64,000 nucleotides of DNA from NCBI RefSeq assembly GCF_019049325.1, contig NZ_JAGMUO010000048.1, positions 1-64,000 of the forward strand, written 5' to 3'. The translations under genes were made by a program, and so were the position numbers. Shown here piece by piece: positions 18,313-27,050 of the stretch (position 1 is the stretch's first letter; every line of letters starts with the position of its first letter). The DNA comes from Streptomyces sp. AC512_CC834. Its GTDB lineage: Bacteria; Actinomycetota; Actinomycetes; Streptomycetales; Streptomycetaceae. The notes under the pieces were generated by a model. It did not search any database. It saw nothing but the letters and a program-made list of their open reading frames with translations, and was not told where the DNA came from.

Positions 18313-19656
18313 ATGAGCGCGTACGACAGATTTGTTGGCGCCGCCACGCTCAAGCGGTTGCGTTTCGCGCGTGGTTGGTCCCTCGCGGACACCGCCCGAG
18401 CCGTGATCCGTAAAGCGACCGACCTCGGGCAGCCGCTCGACGCGAGCGTCGCGAGTGTGCAGCGGTCCGTCGCTCGTTGGGAATCCAGCAAAGCGCCAGT
18501 CCTGCCCGCCGAGCGATATCAACTCCTGCTCGCCCACCTGTACGCCCGAGGAAGCGACGGGCGTATCGCTCTCGGCCCGGGCTCCGACGCCGCCGAGCTG
18601 CTCGACGCACTCGCTTACCTCGGAGAGAGCGAACGGCGTCTCGACGAGCTACGGACGCTACTGATGCGCACGGCGACCGACACCGGCGCCGGAATGCTTG
18701 CCTTGCTCGGCCCGTCGGCAGAGGACGGCTTGTCGGCGGCGCTCGCCGATCCCGGCCGGCTCGACGAGGGCGTGCTCGACGCACTGCGCGCAGTCGTCGG
18801 TGACGTGAATAAGCGTGTCGGATCCTTGCCGTTCGTACGTCTGCAACTGCTGCTTTCCCCGGTGATCGAGTCGTGCCGTCGGCTACTCGAAGGCCCGGTC
18901 CCCGACGGGCTACTGCCCGGCTTGCAGACGGTAGCGGCGCAGGCGTACACGCTCGGCGGCCGACTGGCGTTCGAAACACGCGACGATGACGCTTCGCGTG
19001 CCTTGTACGCCGCGGCGACCACTGCGGCCGGCGCTGTTGGTGCGCTGTGGCACCGATCTGTCGTCCACATGAGTCACGCCCTGGTCACCCTCTACTCAAC
19101 CCCCGGGGTGGACGCGGCGCAGCAGCTCGTCGACGCCGCCGTGCGGGATGCTCGCGCTGGTGGCAGCGTGACAATCCGTGCTCGGGCGCACGCGCTGCAA
19201 GCTGAGATCGCGGCGAGGCGCGGCGTGCAGAAGAGTGCGCAGACTTCGCTCGCCCTCGCCTGGTACGACATGGACAGCAACCGGGACGGCGACCCGGCGG
19301 GCATGTCGTTCTCGCCGGCGCACCTGCGTGGCTTCGAGGGCATCACGTCGCTGTACGTGGGTGACGCGTCCGAGGCGCACGACTACTTCGCCGCCTCGGC
19401 CGATGCCTTGCTGGCGCCACGCGAGCAGGTGCAGCGAGCGATCGTTGCGACCGATCAGGCTCTCGCCCGGATCCGCCTCGACGAGCCCAAGTCGGCGGCC
19501 GGCCTGTTGCACGGCTGCATCGACGCAGCGTCCACGACGGGCGGCCGCGTGGCGTCGATCCGGCTGCGGCGGGCTCGCCACGAGCTGCGGCCATGGCGGC
19601 GGGAGCACTGGTTCGCCGATCTCGACGACCATCTGATCGACTCGCTCGGCGCGTAA
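18313..19656 (+). CDS. XRE-family regulator with TPR-like C-terminal region
   Basis: About 447 residues from the ATG at 18313; a GTG five codons upstream is in frame. Residues 10-75 form a helix-turn-helix domain (LKRLRFARGWSLADTARAV...SVARWESSKA) with an insertion between the helices. The remaining 370 residues are helical repeats like the sensory half of Streptomyces XRE-TPR regulators. It likely controls its own cassette in response to a peptide or small ligand. A terminator hairpin follows at 19679-19709. Confidence 0.78.
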   Translation: MSAYDRFVGAATLKRLRFARGWSLADTARAVIRKATDLGQPLDASVASVQRSVARWESSKAPVLPAERYQLLLAHLYARGSDGRIALGPGSDAAELLDALAYLGESERRLDELRTLLMRTATDTGAGMLALLGPSAEDGLSAALADPGRLDEGVLDALRAVVGDVNKRVGSLPFVRLQLLLSPVIESCRRLLEGPVPDGLLPGLQTVAAQAYTLGGRLAFETRDDDASRALYAAATTAAGAVGALWHRSVVHMSHALVTLYSTPGVDAAQQLVDAAVRDARAGGSVTIRARAHALQAEIAARRGVQKSAQTSLALAWYDMDSNRDGDPAGMSFSPAHLRGFEGITSLYVGDASEAHDYFAASADALLAPREQVQRAIVATDQALARIRLDEPKSAAGLLHGCIDAASTTGGRVASIRLRRARHELRPWRREHWFADLDDHLIDSLGA

Positions 19657-19678
19657 CCTTCCGAAAACGCACAAAGAT

Positions 19679-19709
19679 GCCCTGTCCGGCCGTGAGGCCA
19701 GACAGGGGC
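19679..19709 (+). terminator. Terminator after XRE-TPR regulator
   Basis: Hairpin with arms GCCCTGTCCGGCC and GGCCAGACAGGGGC (one mismatch or bulge) around GTGA, 22 bases after the stop codon. Confidence 0.7.
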
Positions 19710-19815
19710 GTGATGTTCATGCGATGCGGTTCTGGCTCAGGCCCTGTGTAGCGAACTCGGTGAGTGGCGGAAGCCCTACTGTCCTGTGCTCCTCGCCTGC
19801 TGAAGAGGACAGTTG

Positions 19816-20067
19816 ATGAGACACCCCGGTCTTGCAGCTTCTTCAGACTTGGCACGACAGGTCCATGCCGCATCCCACCTGACTGAGGACTTTGTGCTCC
19901 GCTCAGGGCGTAGGGCCACGGAGTACTTCGACAAGCACCGCTTCGCAGGCGACCCCGTTCTCCTCGATTCCATCGCTCAGGCGGTCGCCCCACTTGAGCC
20001 GGAGGACACAGAAGGGCTGGCCCGCCTGGAGATGGGTGTCATCCCGGTTGAACCGTTCTGGGTCTGA
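19816..20067 (+). pseudogene. Truncated orotate phosphoribosyltransferase-like fragment
   Basis: An open frame of 83 residues resembling the N-terminal third of PyrE: FVLRSGRRATEYFDKHRFAG, then LLDSIAQAVAPLEPEDTEGLARLEMGVIP. In full-length enzymes the LEMGG[VI]P segment continues into the PRPP-binding half, which is absent here. The frame ends at VEPFWV. It has a GAAGAGGA site, so it may be translated, but it cannot form a complete enzyme. The 217 bases that follow (20068-20284) hold no recognisable gene. Confidence 0.6.
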
Positions 20068-20284
20068 TGGAGGCTGGTTCCCTACCGCGTCAAGAGCCGC
20101 TATTCAGCCTGATGGACGACCAGTGTGACGTGACGTCCGCGACGTTTGGAACGCTGCGGTTCGGTGTCCACCAGCTCCAGCTACCGGGGCCGTGACCACG
20201 TTTCAGTCATCTCATCTCGCGGACGATCGCGAGTGATCACGTGACCCTACAGTGCCTGCAGACCTTGCCGAGTGAAGAAAGGGT

Positions 20285-23200
20285 GTGCGGTTGGTGCACG
20301 CGCGAATATCCCGTACCAGGAAAAGCAGGAAAAGACGGACGGGACAGCTGGCGGTAGGCACCGCCCTGCTGATCCTCGCGGAAGGCTCACTCGCTGTGGG
20401 TGGGGCGGGCGCTGCCACGCAGCACGTGTCAGAGGACACCTCGGCGGCCCAGTCCGTGGCGCGGCTGTCCGACGCCACAGACAGCAAGACAGCCGCGAAG
20501 AAGGCGGCTACGCACGTCAAGGGCTCCCTCGGCTGGGCAGTTGCTGAGGCGAAGAGCACGGGCAAGAAGGTCGCCGCTCCCGACGAAACGACCGCTACGT
20601 CGTCCACGGTAGCCAACCCTGACGGCACGGTGACCACCGAACTCACCGCAGGCCCTGAGCGGGTATGGCGGGACGGTGCCTGGCGAAAGGTCGACGTAAC
20701 CCTCACCAGGGCCGCTGACGGCTCGGTGCGGGCCAAGGAGCATCCCAACGGCCTGCGCCTCGCGGGTAAGGGCGGCTCCCGGGCCAAGTCCTTGAGCGCC
20801 ACACAGGACTCCTCGGCGCGAAACCTGGTCACTCTGGGCAGTGGCGAGGACAGCATCACTCTCCAGTGGAAGGGCGGACTGCCCGAACCGCAACTCAATG
20901 GCACCCGCGCCCGCTACCAGGACGCTGTCCCCGGCGCCGATGTGATCGTCGAAGCGACCCGGACAGGCTTTGAGCAATTTGTCGAGATAAGCGAGAAGCC
21001 GGACGGCGGGAACTTCACGTACACCCTGCCAGTGCGGGCCGAGGGCATGACCGCCGAGGCCGGCAAGGACGACTCGGTGGTGTTCACCGACGCCGAGACC
21101 GGGGATGTCCGGGCCACCATGCCCGCACCGGTGATGTGGGACTCGGCTGTCGACAAGGTATCCGGCGAACACACGCGACGAGCACGTGTGGACATGGAGG
21201 TCGTGGACAAGGGGCAGGGTGAGATCGACCTTGTCGTCACCCCGGACGCCGACTTCCTCGTCGACAAGAAGACGCACTACCCAGTTACGGTCGACCCCTC
21301 CACCTCCGCCCTCGCCAGCGCCTACGACACGTACGTGCAGCAGGGCGAGACGGTCGACTGGTCCAATGACGTCGAACTCGACCTCGGCAACCCCGGAACC
21401 ATCAACGCGGACGGAACGCCCCGCACCGCGCGGTCCTTCATCGTCTGGGACACCACTCCCATCCAGGACGCGTTGATCATTGACACGAACCTGGCGCTGT
21501 GGAATTTCCACTCCGGCAACACCGACTGCTCCGTTCAGAGCTGGACGGTCTGGGACACGAGTGCGCCGTCGACCTCGTCAAGGTGGACGAACCAGCCCAC
21601 CTGGAAGCAGCAGTACCACTCGTCCGCCGAGACGCGCGGAAACCCGGGCTGTACCAGCAGCCAGCCGGACGGATGGATCAACGCCGACGTCGACACGCTC
21701 GTGCAGACCTGGGCATCCGCCAAGGCGACCCGCGGTCACATGGGTCTGCGCGCCGCCACTGACGCCGTCGCGGCCTGGAAGCGTGTCAACTCGGCCAATG
21801 CGTCGGCGAATCAGCCCAAGCTGACGGTCACATACAACTACCGTCCGCAGGACGGATCGGCTCAGCAGGCCGGCCCTCCGTTCAGGTCCTACGAAGGCGT
21901 GTGGGGGGTCAACACCCTCACCCCGACCCTCAGGGACAAGTTCGAGGATGCGGACGGTGACCGGGTCAGCGGCAGCTTCCAGGTCTACGACGCTGAGACC
22001 AATACGCCGATCACCACGCCGGCCGGGGACGGCGTGCTCGTTTCCGACTACGTGGAGCCCGGTGAGTGGGCGAGCGTTCAGGTCCCGGATGGACAACTGA
22101 CGGACGGCAAGGCGTACAAGTTCCGCACCAACGCCTACGACGGAACCCACTACAACTTGGGCTGGTCCCCGTGGCGGACGTTCGTTGTGGAGACTGCGGC
22201 CTCCGGGGTCCCCACCAACCTCCAGCCTGGCGACTCCTACACGATCAACAACCCCGAACTGATCGCCGACCCCGCCCGGATCGAGGAAGTCTTGAACCGG
22301 GACGGCAACCTCGAGGCACTCGGTGTGCTGCCGCGCACCGGCCCTTCGGCAGTCGAGCCCGTGGAGACGCAGGCGGTCTGGGAGCGCACGTACACCACTC
22401 CCAGCGACCGGTTCATACGCGGCCGCAAGCCAGAGAACAACGGCCTCGACCCGTACGACTACATCGCCGACGTCGATGAGTGCGTGAACGCCGACGACTC
22501 GGACAACAGGGCCGGCTGGATCAAGAACCGGTTCTCGTACTGCCAGGAAACCCTGACGGTCATGCCCGCCATCCGCTGTGGCCTGTGGCCGCCCGGATGC
22601 TACATCAAGGGCCTCTTCATCTCGCGGAACACACTCATCGGGTATGGCAAGATCGGCGGCCTGGACGCCGGCCCCTACACGCGGTACGCCGAGTTCGACT
22701 TCAACATCGACGTCAAGACCACCAACGGAGACTTCAACAAGGCAGGCTCCAAGCTGGAAGCCACCTTGGAATGCGAGGGCGACTGGGCCATCGGAGTCCC
22801 ATCGACAGCCAGGGACGAAGACGCATGCTTCGACGGGATTTACGAGGGCCGCGAGGATTCGCCCAGCCAGTGGAACGCCGACGGCGACACCAAGTTCGAC
22901 CTGTGGTCAGCAGCGCCCAAGACACCCGACGTCGCCAACGGCGACCAGATTGCCACGGGGCTGTTCACCCCGGTCCTCAAATTCACCATCCCTGGCTACG
23001 GTCAGGTCATTCCGTCCGAAGGCGAAGAAGGAGAGGTGCGCTTCGACAGCGCCGCCTACAACCAACGGGCCCAGCTCGGGTCCGTGTTCCCTGACGCCAC
23101 ACCCGCTCTGCGCTACGACAGAAGCGACAAGAGCGTACCCAACACGGGCGGCGAGCCGTATCTCGGAGTCGCAGCGGTCGCGGACCACATCGGCGACGCT

Positions 23201-23599
23201 CTCGACGACCCGGACAGCACCTACCCGACGAAGACCGGCAAGAACGTTCCCGGCGGAGATCCATTGGATCCGATGCACCGCCTGGTGCCGGGCTACGGGG
23301 TGACCGAACGAGACCGCTACGACGCCAATCGTGCAATAGTCTCCTCCACCTGTAACAGCAGCGGCATGCCCGGACGTCCCGCCGAAGGGGAGAACCTCGA
23401 CTGCGACGAATTCCCCTTCGCATCAAGCTACGAGGGGGCCGCGCGTCACCAGTACGAAGGTGACGAGTACCTCAACGACTTCTCCGTCCGCTACATCGAC
23501 CCGACCGAGAATCAGGAAGCCGGGCGCCGTCTAGGCGCCTGGTACGACAACGACCGTATCCTGAGCCACGATCCGTACATCATCCGTATCGGCGACTGA
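20285..23599 (+). CDS. Secreted RHS-type carrier with C-terminal NucA/NucB nuclease domain
   Basis: A 1104-residue predicted exported protein. Residues 1-48 form a twin-basic, hydrophobic signal peptide (RRTGQLAVGTALLILAEG) with likely cleavage after AGA. Residues 60-360 resemble the N-terminal region of Streptomyces RHS proteins. Residues 345-510 match the DNRLRE-type beta domain (WDTSAPSTSSRW...NQPKLTVTYNY). There are no YD repeats. The last 100 residues resemble the NucA/NucB DNase domain (NLDCDEFPFASSYEG). This suggests a polymorphic-toxin-like nuclease or an extracellular DNase. Start GTG 20285 or 20294; AAAGGG precedes both. A strong terminator follows. Confidence 0.78.
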   Translation: MRLVHARISRTRKSRKRRTGQLAVGTALLILAEGSLAVGGAGAATQHVSEDTSAAQSVARLSDATDSKTAAKKAATHVKGSLGWAVAEAKSTGKKVAAPDETTATSSTVANPDGTVTTELTAGPERVWRDGAWRKVDVTLTRAADGSVRAKEHPNGLRLAGKGGSRAKSLSATQDSSARNLVTLGSGEDSITLQWKGGLPEPQLNGTRARYQDAVPGADVIVEATRTGFEQFVEISEKPDGGNFTYTLPVRAEGMTAEAGKDDSVVFTDAETGDVRATMPAPVMWDSAVDKVSGEHTRRARVDMEVVDKGQGEIDLVVTPDADFLVDKKTHYPVTVDPSTSALASAYDTYVQQGETVDWSNDVELDLGNPGTINADGTPRTARSFIVWDTTPIQDALIIDTNLALWNFHSGNTDCSVQSWTVWDTSAPSTSSRWTNQPTWKQQYHSSAETRGNPGCTSSQPDGWINADVDTLVQTWASAKATRGHMGLRAATDAVAAWKRVNSANASANQPKLTVTYNYRPQDGSAQQAGPPFRSYEGVWGVNTLTPTLRDKFEDADGDRVSGSFQVYDAETNTPITTPAGDGVLVSDYVEPGEWASVQVPDGQLTDGKAYKFRTNAYDGTHYNLGWSPWRTFVVETAASGVPTNLQPGDSYTINNPELIADPARIEEVLNRDGNLEALGVLPRTGPSAVEPVETQAVWERTYTTPSDRFIRGRKPENNGLDPYDYIADVDECVNADDSDNRAGWIKNRFSYCQETLTVMPAIRCGLWPPGCYIKGLFISRNTLIGYGKIGGLDAGPYTRYAEFDFNIDVKTTNGDFNKAGSKLEATLECEGDWAIGVPSTARDEDACFDGIYEGREDSPSQWNADGDTKFDLWSAAPKTPDVANGDQIATGLFTPVLKFTIPGYGQVIPSEGEEGEVRFDSAAYNQRAQLGSVFPDATPALRYDRSDKSVPNTGGEPYLGVAAVADHIGDALDDPDSTYPTKTGKNVPGGDPLDPMHRLVPGYGVTERDRYDANRAIVSSTCNSSGMPGRPAEGENLDCDEFPFASSYEGAARHQYEGDEYLNDFSVRYIDPTENQEAGRRLGAWYDNDRILSHDPYIIRIGD

Positions 23600-23630
23600 C
23601 CTGGAGCGATCCAGTCACACCGACAGTGCT

Positions 23631-23657
23631 GCGGGGCCGGTCACCGACCGGCCCCGC
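23631..23657 (+). terminator. Strong bidirectional-type terminator
   Basis: Perfect 11-base arms GCGGGGCCGGT / ACCGGCCCCGC with a 5-base loop, then TTCCTTTTC. It separates the NucB-domain gene from the convergent 174-residue gene. Confidence 0.85.
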
Positions 23658-23664
23658 TTCCTTT

Positions 23665-24189
23665 TCACTCGGCGGAGGTGCGCCAGATTTGGACGAGGCA
23701 GTAAAGATCCCTGTCGTTCAGTCTCTCATCCCGTACCGGAGGAACCTCCAGGGTGCGCCACGAAAGCGGTGAGGTGAAGGGACCGCTTTCGCTGTTGAAC
23801 ATCCACTGCCACCGCATCGTGTACAGGCCGGGCGAGGGCAGGATCAGCGGGACCTCTTGCCGCCCCCCGTCGATGGTATGGATGGCCAGGTCGCCGCCAG
23901 GAAGTCGCACCTCCACCTCCTCTCGGCCGAACCATTGGACATCCTCTTCCGGAGGGAGAATGGACCAGCTCTCCAGCCGCACAGTGGCCCGAATAACCTG
24001 GGCCGGTACCTGCATGTACACGAGACCGGGGGCGGAGAGCAACCACTTCGTGGAATCCGCATCCATCCCATAGGTATCGACGGATGTGTCATACAGGCCG
24101 AAGATCCTGTCACTTGGAGAAACGCGAGCATCGAACGCGTCCAGTAGCCTGCTCAAGAGATACCTCTCGCATCGACAGTTGAGCCGCAA
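23665..24189 (-). CDS. Hypothetical protein convergent to the nuclease carrier; immunity candidate
   Basis: A 174-residue soluble, beta-rich protein (RATVRLESWSILPPEEDVQW, then EVEVRLPGGDLAIHTI) with no signal peptide or membrane segment. I do not recognise its family. The frame opens with a TTG at 24189, which has no strong ribosome site, so the true start may be internal. It lies immediately beyond the terminator of the NucA/NucB-domain gene and points toward it. A cytoplasmic inhibitor of that nuclease is one possibility, but immunity genes are usually co-directional, so this is speculative. Confidence 0.6.
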   Translation of the reverse strand: MRLNCRCERYLLSRLLDAFDARVSPSDRIFGLYDTSVDTYGMDADSTKWLLSAPGLVYMQVPAQVIRATVRLESWSILPPEEDVQWFGREEVEVRLPGGDLAIHTIDGGRQEVPLILPSPGLYTMRWQWMFNSESGPFTSPLSWRTLEVPPVRDERLNDRDLYCLVQIWRTSAE

Positions 24190-24705
24190 GCAGCATATGC
24201 GGCTCTCGCCTGCTCATCCGACCGTCACTGCTGAGAGCGAACGGATGGCGAGGACGCAGGACGCAGGAGGATGGCTCTTGACCGAATACCAGGGCAGCAA
24301 ACTCGGCCGGCGGCGCGGGGAGGGGGTGTCGTGAGTCCTCACACGATACATAGCGACCACCGATGCAGGCGGCGGTCGCCGTGCAAGTGCATGTGGCCGC
24401 GGGCTCCGCGCAGGTGCTCCTCTACGAACGCACATATGAAGCGGCCGGCTCGCCAGACGGTGCCTTCATCACCGGCACGGCCCCCCACAGGCTTTCCTGC
24501 CGCAGCGCCGACGATCGCAAATTTGCGTCCCCGAGAGCAGCGCAGGAACACGAACTGCATGAGGAGCCGACGTCACGAGAGCGGAAAAGCCCGGGTCAGG
24601 TCCCACATAGTCTGGCTCAGCACAACGAGTCCGAGTGCCGAGCGTGAGGCAACGAAGCCCCGGCCGGTGACCACCACCGAGCCGGGGCTTCTGTCGTTTC
24701 GAGCA
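24190..24705. other. 516-base stretch without a clear gene
   Basis: No convincing gene. A possible short frame at 24363-24647 (94 codons, MQAAVAVQVHVAAGSAQVLL at its start) ends seven bases before a hairpin and may be a small real gene, but its composition after codon 40 is unconvincing. A 29-codon frame beginning MARTQDAGGWLLTEYQG at about 24245 ends in a GTGA overlap near 24330. Neither is called. Confidence 0.35.
24654..24691. terminator. Terminator hairpin
   Basis: Perfect 11-base inverted repeat GAAGCCCCGGC / GCCGGGGCTTC around a 16-base loop, followed by TGTCGTTTC. It lies 14 bases past the stop of the minus-strand 69-residue gene and could serve both directions. Confidence 0.75.
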
Positions 24706-24915
24706 TCAGGTATCCCGGTCCCGCAGCCTCTCCTTACGGGTCTTGATCACCCGTAGTCGATCCGGCCGTTCGGAGGTCCACTGACCCGGTCCGTACTCCG
24801 GCCGCAGCACCCACATGGCTCCACCACGTACGTCCGCGACGATGCGGCGCCGGTCGGCCTCCTCGTCGTGGATCAGGTCGCCCACCCACGCGCGCCCTCC
24901 CTTTCTGCCGGTCAT
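24706..24915 (-). CDS. Small hypothetical protein coupled to HATPase gene
   Basis: A 69-residue basic protein (MTGRKGGRAWVGDLIHDEEA... ending KTRKERLRDRDT) with a central VADVRGGAMWVLRPEYG segment. Family not recognised. Its ATG overlaps the TGA of the ATP-binding protein gene (24912-24915). It forms the end of an apparent regulator / HATPase / small-protein set that recalls, but is not identical to, the WhiJ-type cassettes of Streptomyces. Confidence 0.65.
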   Translation of the reverse strand: MTGRKGGRAWVGDLIHDEEADRRRIVADVRGGAMWVLRPEYGPGQWTSERPDRLRVIKTRKERLRDRDT

Positions 24916-25364
24916 TCGTGCCCCTTCACATGCAGTTCTGCCCACACCCGTTTCCCCCACGACAACGGATCGGTGCCCCAGTCCTCGGCCAGCGCCTCCA
25001 CGAGCGCCAGGCCACGCCCGCCCTCGTCCTCGGCGCTCGGCTCCCGGGGCACCGGGAAACTCTTCGACTTGTCCGCGACACCGATACGCACCCGCACTGC
25101 CTCGGGCCGGGTGACGGTGATCCGGATGGAATGGCTCCGGGCGTGCTTCACGGAGTTGGTCACCGGCTCGGAGACGATCAGGGCCGCGACGTCGGACAGC
25201 TCTTCCAGTCGCCATGCTGCCAAGGCGACGTGCACCAGACGCCGGGCGGTAGCCGCGCTCCCCGGTTCACGCGGCAGGGTCGCGCTGTAGCCGGGGTGCC
25301 CGGTGGGGCCGGCCACGGTGAGCGGCAAGCATCGCCGGGGCTGCTTTCGTGACTGCGCGTCCAT
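24912..25364 (-). CDS. ATP-binding (HATPase, RsbW-like) regulatory protein
   Basis: About 150 residues from the ATG at 25364; a GTG or ATG up to 25439 would add 25 residues. It has a GHKL/HATPase_c_2 fold like anti-sigma kinases. The N-box is altered (IVSEPVTNSVKHA; usually SELVTNAVRH). The G1 region is GVADKSKSF and the G2-like loop is EGGRGLALVEALAEDWG. Such proteins in Streptomyces act as anti-sigma or partner-switching factors, often next to XRE regulators, as here. The altered N-box Leu to Pro may weaken ATP binding. Confidence 0.75.
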   Translation of the reverse strand: MDAQSRKQPRRCLPLTVAGPTGHPGYSATLPREPGSAATARRLVHVALAAWRLEELSDVAALIVSEPVTNSVKHARSHSIRITVTRPEAVRVRIGVADKSKSFPVPREPSAEDEGGRGLALVEALAEDWGTDPLSWGKRVWAELHVKGHE

Positions 25365-25497
25365 GGGATTCGGCACGTCAGTTGCTCTTTCAGGTCGGCC
25401 GCAGCCCCGGACGTTCACGAGGTCGCGGGGCGTGACCATTCATGTAAGCGACGTGCCAAGAAGGGTGACAGGGGCGCAACGTCCCACTTTCACCACG

Positions 25498-26712
25498 CTA
25501 TTCGCTGACTCCCAGGAACTCCGCCAACGGCCGGAGTCCCGGCGGGTGGTTGGGAAGGGCCCACAGGTCGCGCACGATGGCTACGGCCAACGTGTGATGC
25601 CGCATCCACGTCGGTGCCACCCGGCGCAGGGACTCCAGCGCCTTCACTGCTCCGGCGGCATCGCCGGTGTCCGTGTGCGCTCGGGCCACGTCCAGCAGCA
25701 GCCACGTCCGCCAGGACGGCGGAGTGTCCTTGCTCAGCCGCATTCCCTTGGCCAGGGCCAAGGCATCATGCGGGTGCCCGTACTGCACGGCGAGGCGGAC
25801 GCGTTCGATGCGGACCGACGACGGACTGAAGACGCTGACCATGCGGTTGTCGCTGCCCGCAGGCAGCTTGGAGACGCGGGCCGCTTCCTTCTCCGCCCCC
25901 GCCATCAACTCCGCCGCCCGTTCGTAGTCGCCGCTGCGCGCGGCGGACGTGGCGGCACTCATGGTGAGGGCCCCCCACACCTTCAGCCCGTCGGCAGTGT
26001 CCGTGTGGCCGCCGCTTTCGACGGCCTCAGCCGCGCGAAGGGCGATCCCCAGAGCGTCTTCCAGGCGACCCTGCCGTTGGTAGGTCCAGGCGACAGAGTT
26101 CACGATCATGGGGGTCAAGAGCGAGTCTGCGGACTGCTCCGCTGCGCGTATGGCGCGTTCCAGGCTCGTGAGGGCCAGGTCTGTCTTGCCCATGCGCACG
26201 GCGGCGTGCCCGGCGAGCTGAAGCGCCTTGCCCAGGGCCGCGAAACCGGCCCTGCGGTCGTCGTCGCTCCCCGACACCGAGGCGGAACGCGCTTCGGTGA
26301 TCAGGTCGGGGAGGCTCTTCAACACGGCGTCGAACTCGGCTGCGTGATACTGCGACCAGCCGTCTGCGATGTGCTCGCGCAGTCGGTCCATCGAGAAGCC
26401 CTGGCCGGTCGGTTCCGGATCCGGCCCCCATAGCGCGGGCATGATGACCCGGCGCACGGCGACGAATCGCGGTCCGTCACTCTCTCCGCCTGCCGCGACC
26501 GCCGGAGGGTCGCCCAGCAGCGTGGTCAGTTCCACGCCGAGACCGTTGGCCAGTGCGTGCAGTGTGGGCAGCCGCGCCGAGTGCTTCCGCCCCTGTTCGA
26601 GCTGACGAATCACATCGACGGACACATCGGAGCGCTCAGCCAGCTCTTCTTGCGTCAAAGCGGCCAGACGGCGCAAGCGACGCAGGGTCTTCCCCAGGGC
26701 TTCGTTTGCCAC
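25498..26712 (-). CDS. XRE-family transcriptional regulator with TPR-like repeats
   Basis: 404 residues from the GTG at 26712, supported by GGTGG seven bases upstream; the frame is open to 26751. Residues 5-65 are a Cro/C1 HTH (LRRLRRLAALTQEELAERSDVSVDVIRQLEQGR). The rest is helical repeats with pairwise spacing (DLALTSLERAIRAAEQSA; RLEDALGIALRAAEAVE). It probably senses a ligand through the repeats and regulates nearby genes. The HATPase gene lies 133 bases downstream in the same direction. Confidence 0.82.
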   Translation of the reverse strand: MANEALGKTLRRLRRLAALTQEELAERSDVSVDVIRQLEQGRKHSARLPTLHALANGLGVELTTLLGDPPAVAAGGESDGPRFVAVRRVIMPALWGPDPEPTGQGFSMDRLREHIADGWSQYHAAEFDAVLKSLPDLITEARSASVSGSDDDRRAGFAALGKALQLAGHAAVRMGKTDLALTSLERAIRAAEQSADSLLTPMIVNSVAWTYQRQGRLEDALGIALRAAEAVESGGHTDTADGLKVWGALTMSAATSAARSGDYERAAELMAGAEKEAARVSKLPAGSDNRMVSVFSPSSVRIERVRLAVQYGHPHDALALAKGMRLSKDTPPSWRTWLLLDVARAHTDTGDAAGAVKALESLRRVAPTWMRHHTLAVAIVRDLWALPNHPPGLRPLAEFLGVSE

Positions 26713-26800
26713 GCTGCCACCGTACGCTTCCAGGCTGCTTCGGCAGCTCACGATGCCTGCCGCAGTTGGAGAGACCCGACACCACTGCCAAAATGATCAA

Positions 26801-26832
26801 GGGCCCTGCCTCACCTAAGTGAGACAAGGCCC
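26801..26832 (-). terminator. Terminator of tRNA-Pro
   Basis: Arms GGGCCCTGCCTCAC and GTGAGACAAGGCCC (12 of 14 paired) with a 4-base loop, 29 bases past the tRNA 3' end on the minus strand. Confidence 0.75.
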
Positions 26833-26861
26833 TGACCTGGGCTCGAAGCCCTCTTGCACCG

Positions 26862-26935
<74 letters not shown>

Positions 26936-26942
26936 GTGCGCG

Positions 26943-26972
26943 ATTCGTGTGAGCCGTGATCGCGCTGGTCAA
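26943..26972 (-). promoter_or_regulatory. Probable tRNA-Pro promoter
   Basis: On the minus strand TTGACC (26972-26967) and ACGAAT (26948-26943) are spaced by 18 bases and end about 8 bases before the mature tRNA 5' end. Confidence 0.5.
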
Positions 26973-26992
26973 GCCTACCCCATCCACACCGC

Positions 26993-27021
26993 GGGGAGGG
27001 GTCGCCGGCCGGCCCCTCCCC
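26993..27021 (-). terminator. Terminator after Ldh-family gene
   Basis: Perfect arms GGGGAGGGG / CCCCTCCCC around an 11-base loop, 30 bases past the stop of the minus-strand Ldh-family gene. Confidence 0.7.
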
Positions 27022-27050
27022 TCCGGGGCGGCCGACGACGTACGGGGGTA

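Noticed and set aside
24271..24756. 161-codon plus-strand frame
   Set aside because: Composition is unlike a protein (many Arg/Pro/Thr without hydrophobic spacing). It crosses a strong terminator and overlaps the 69-residue gene.
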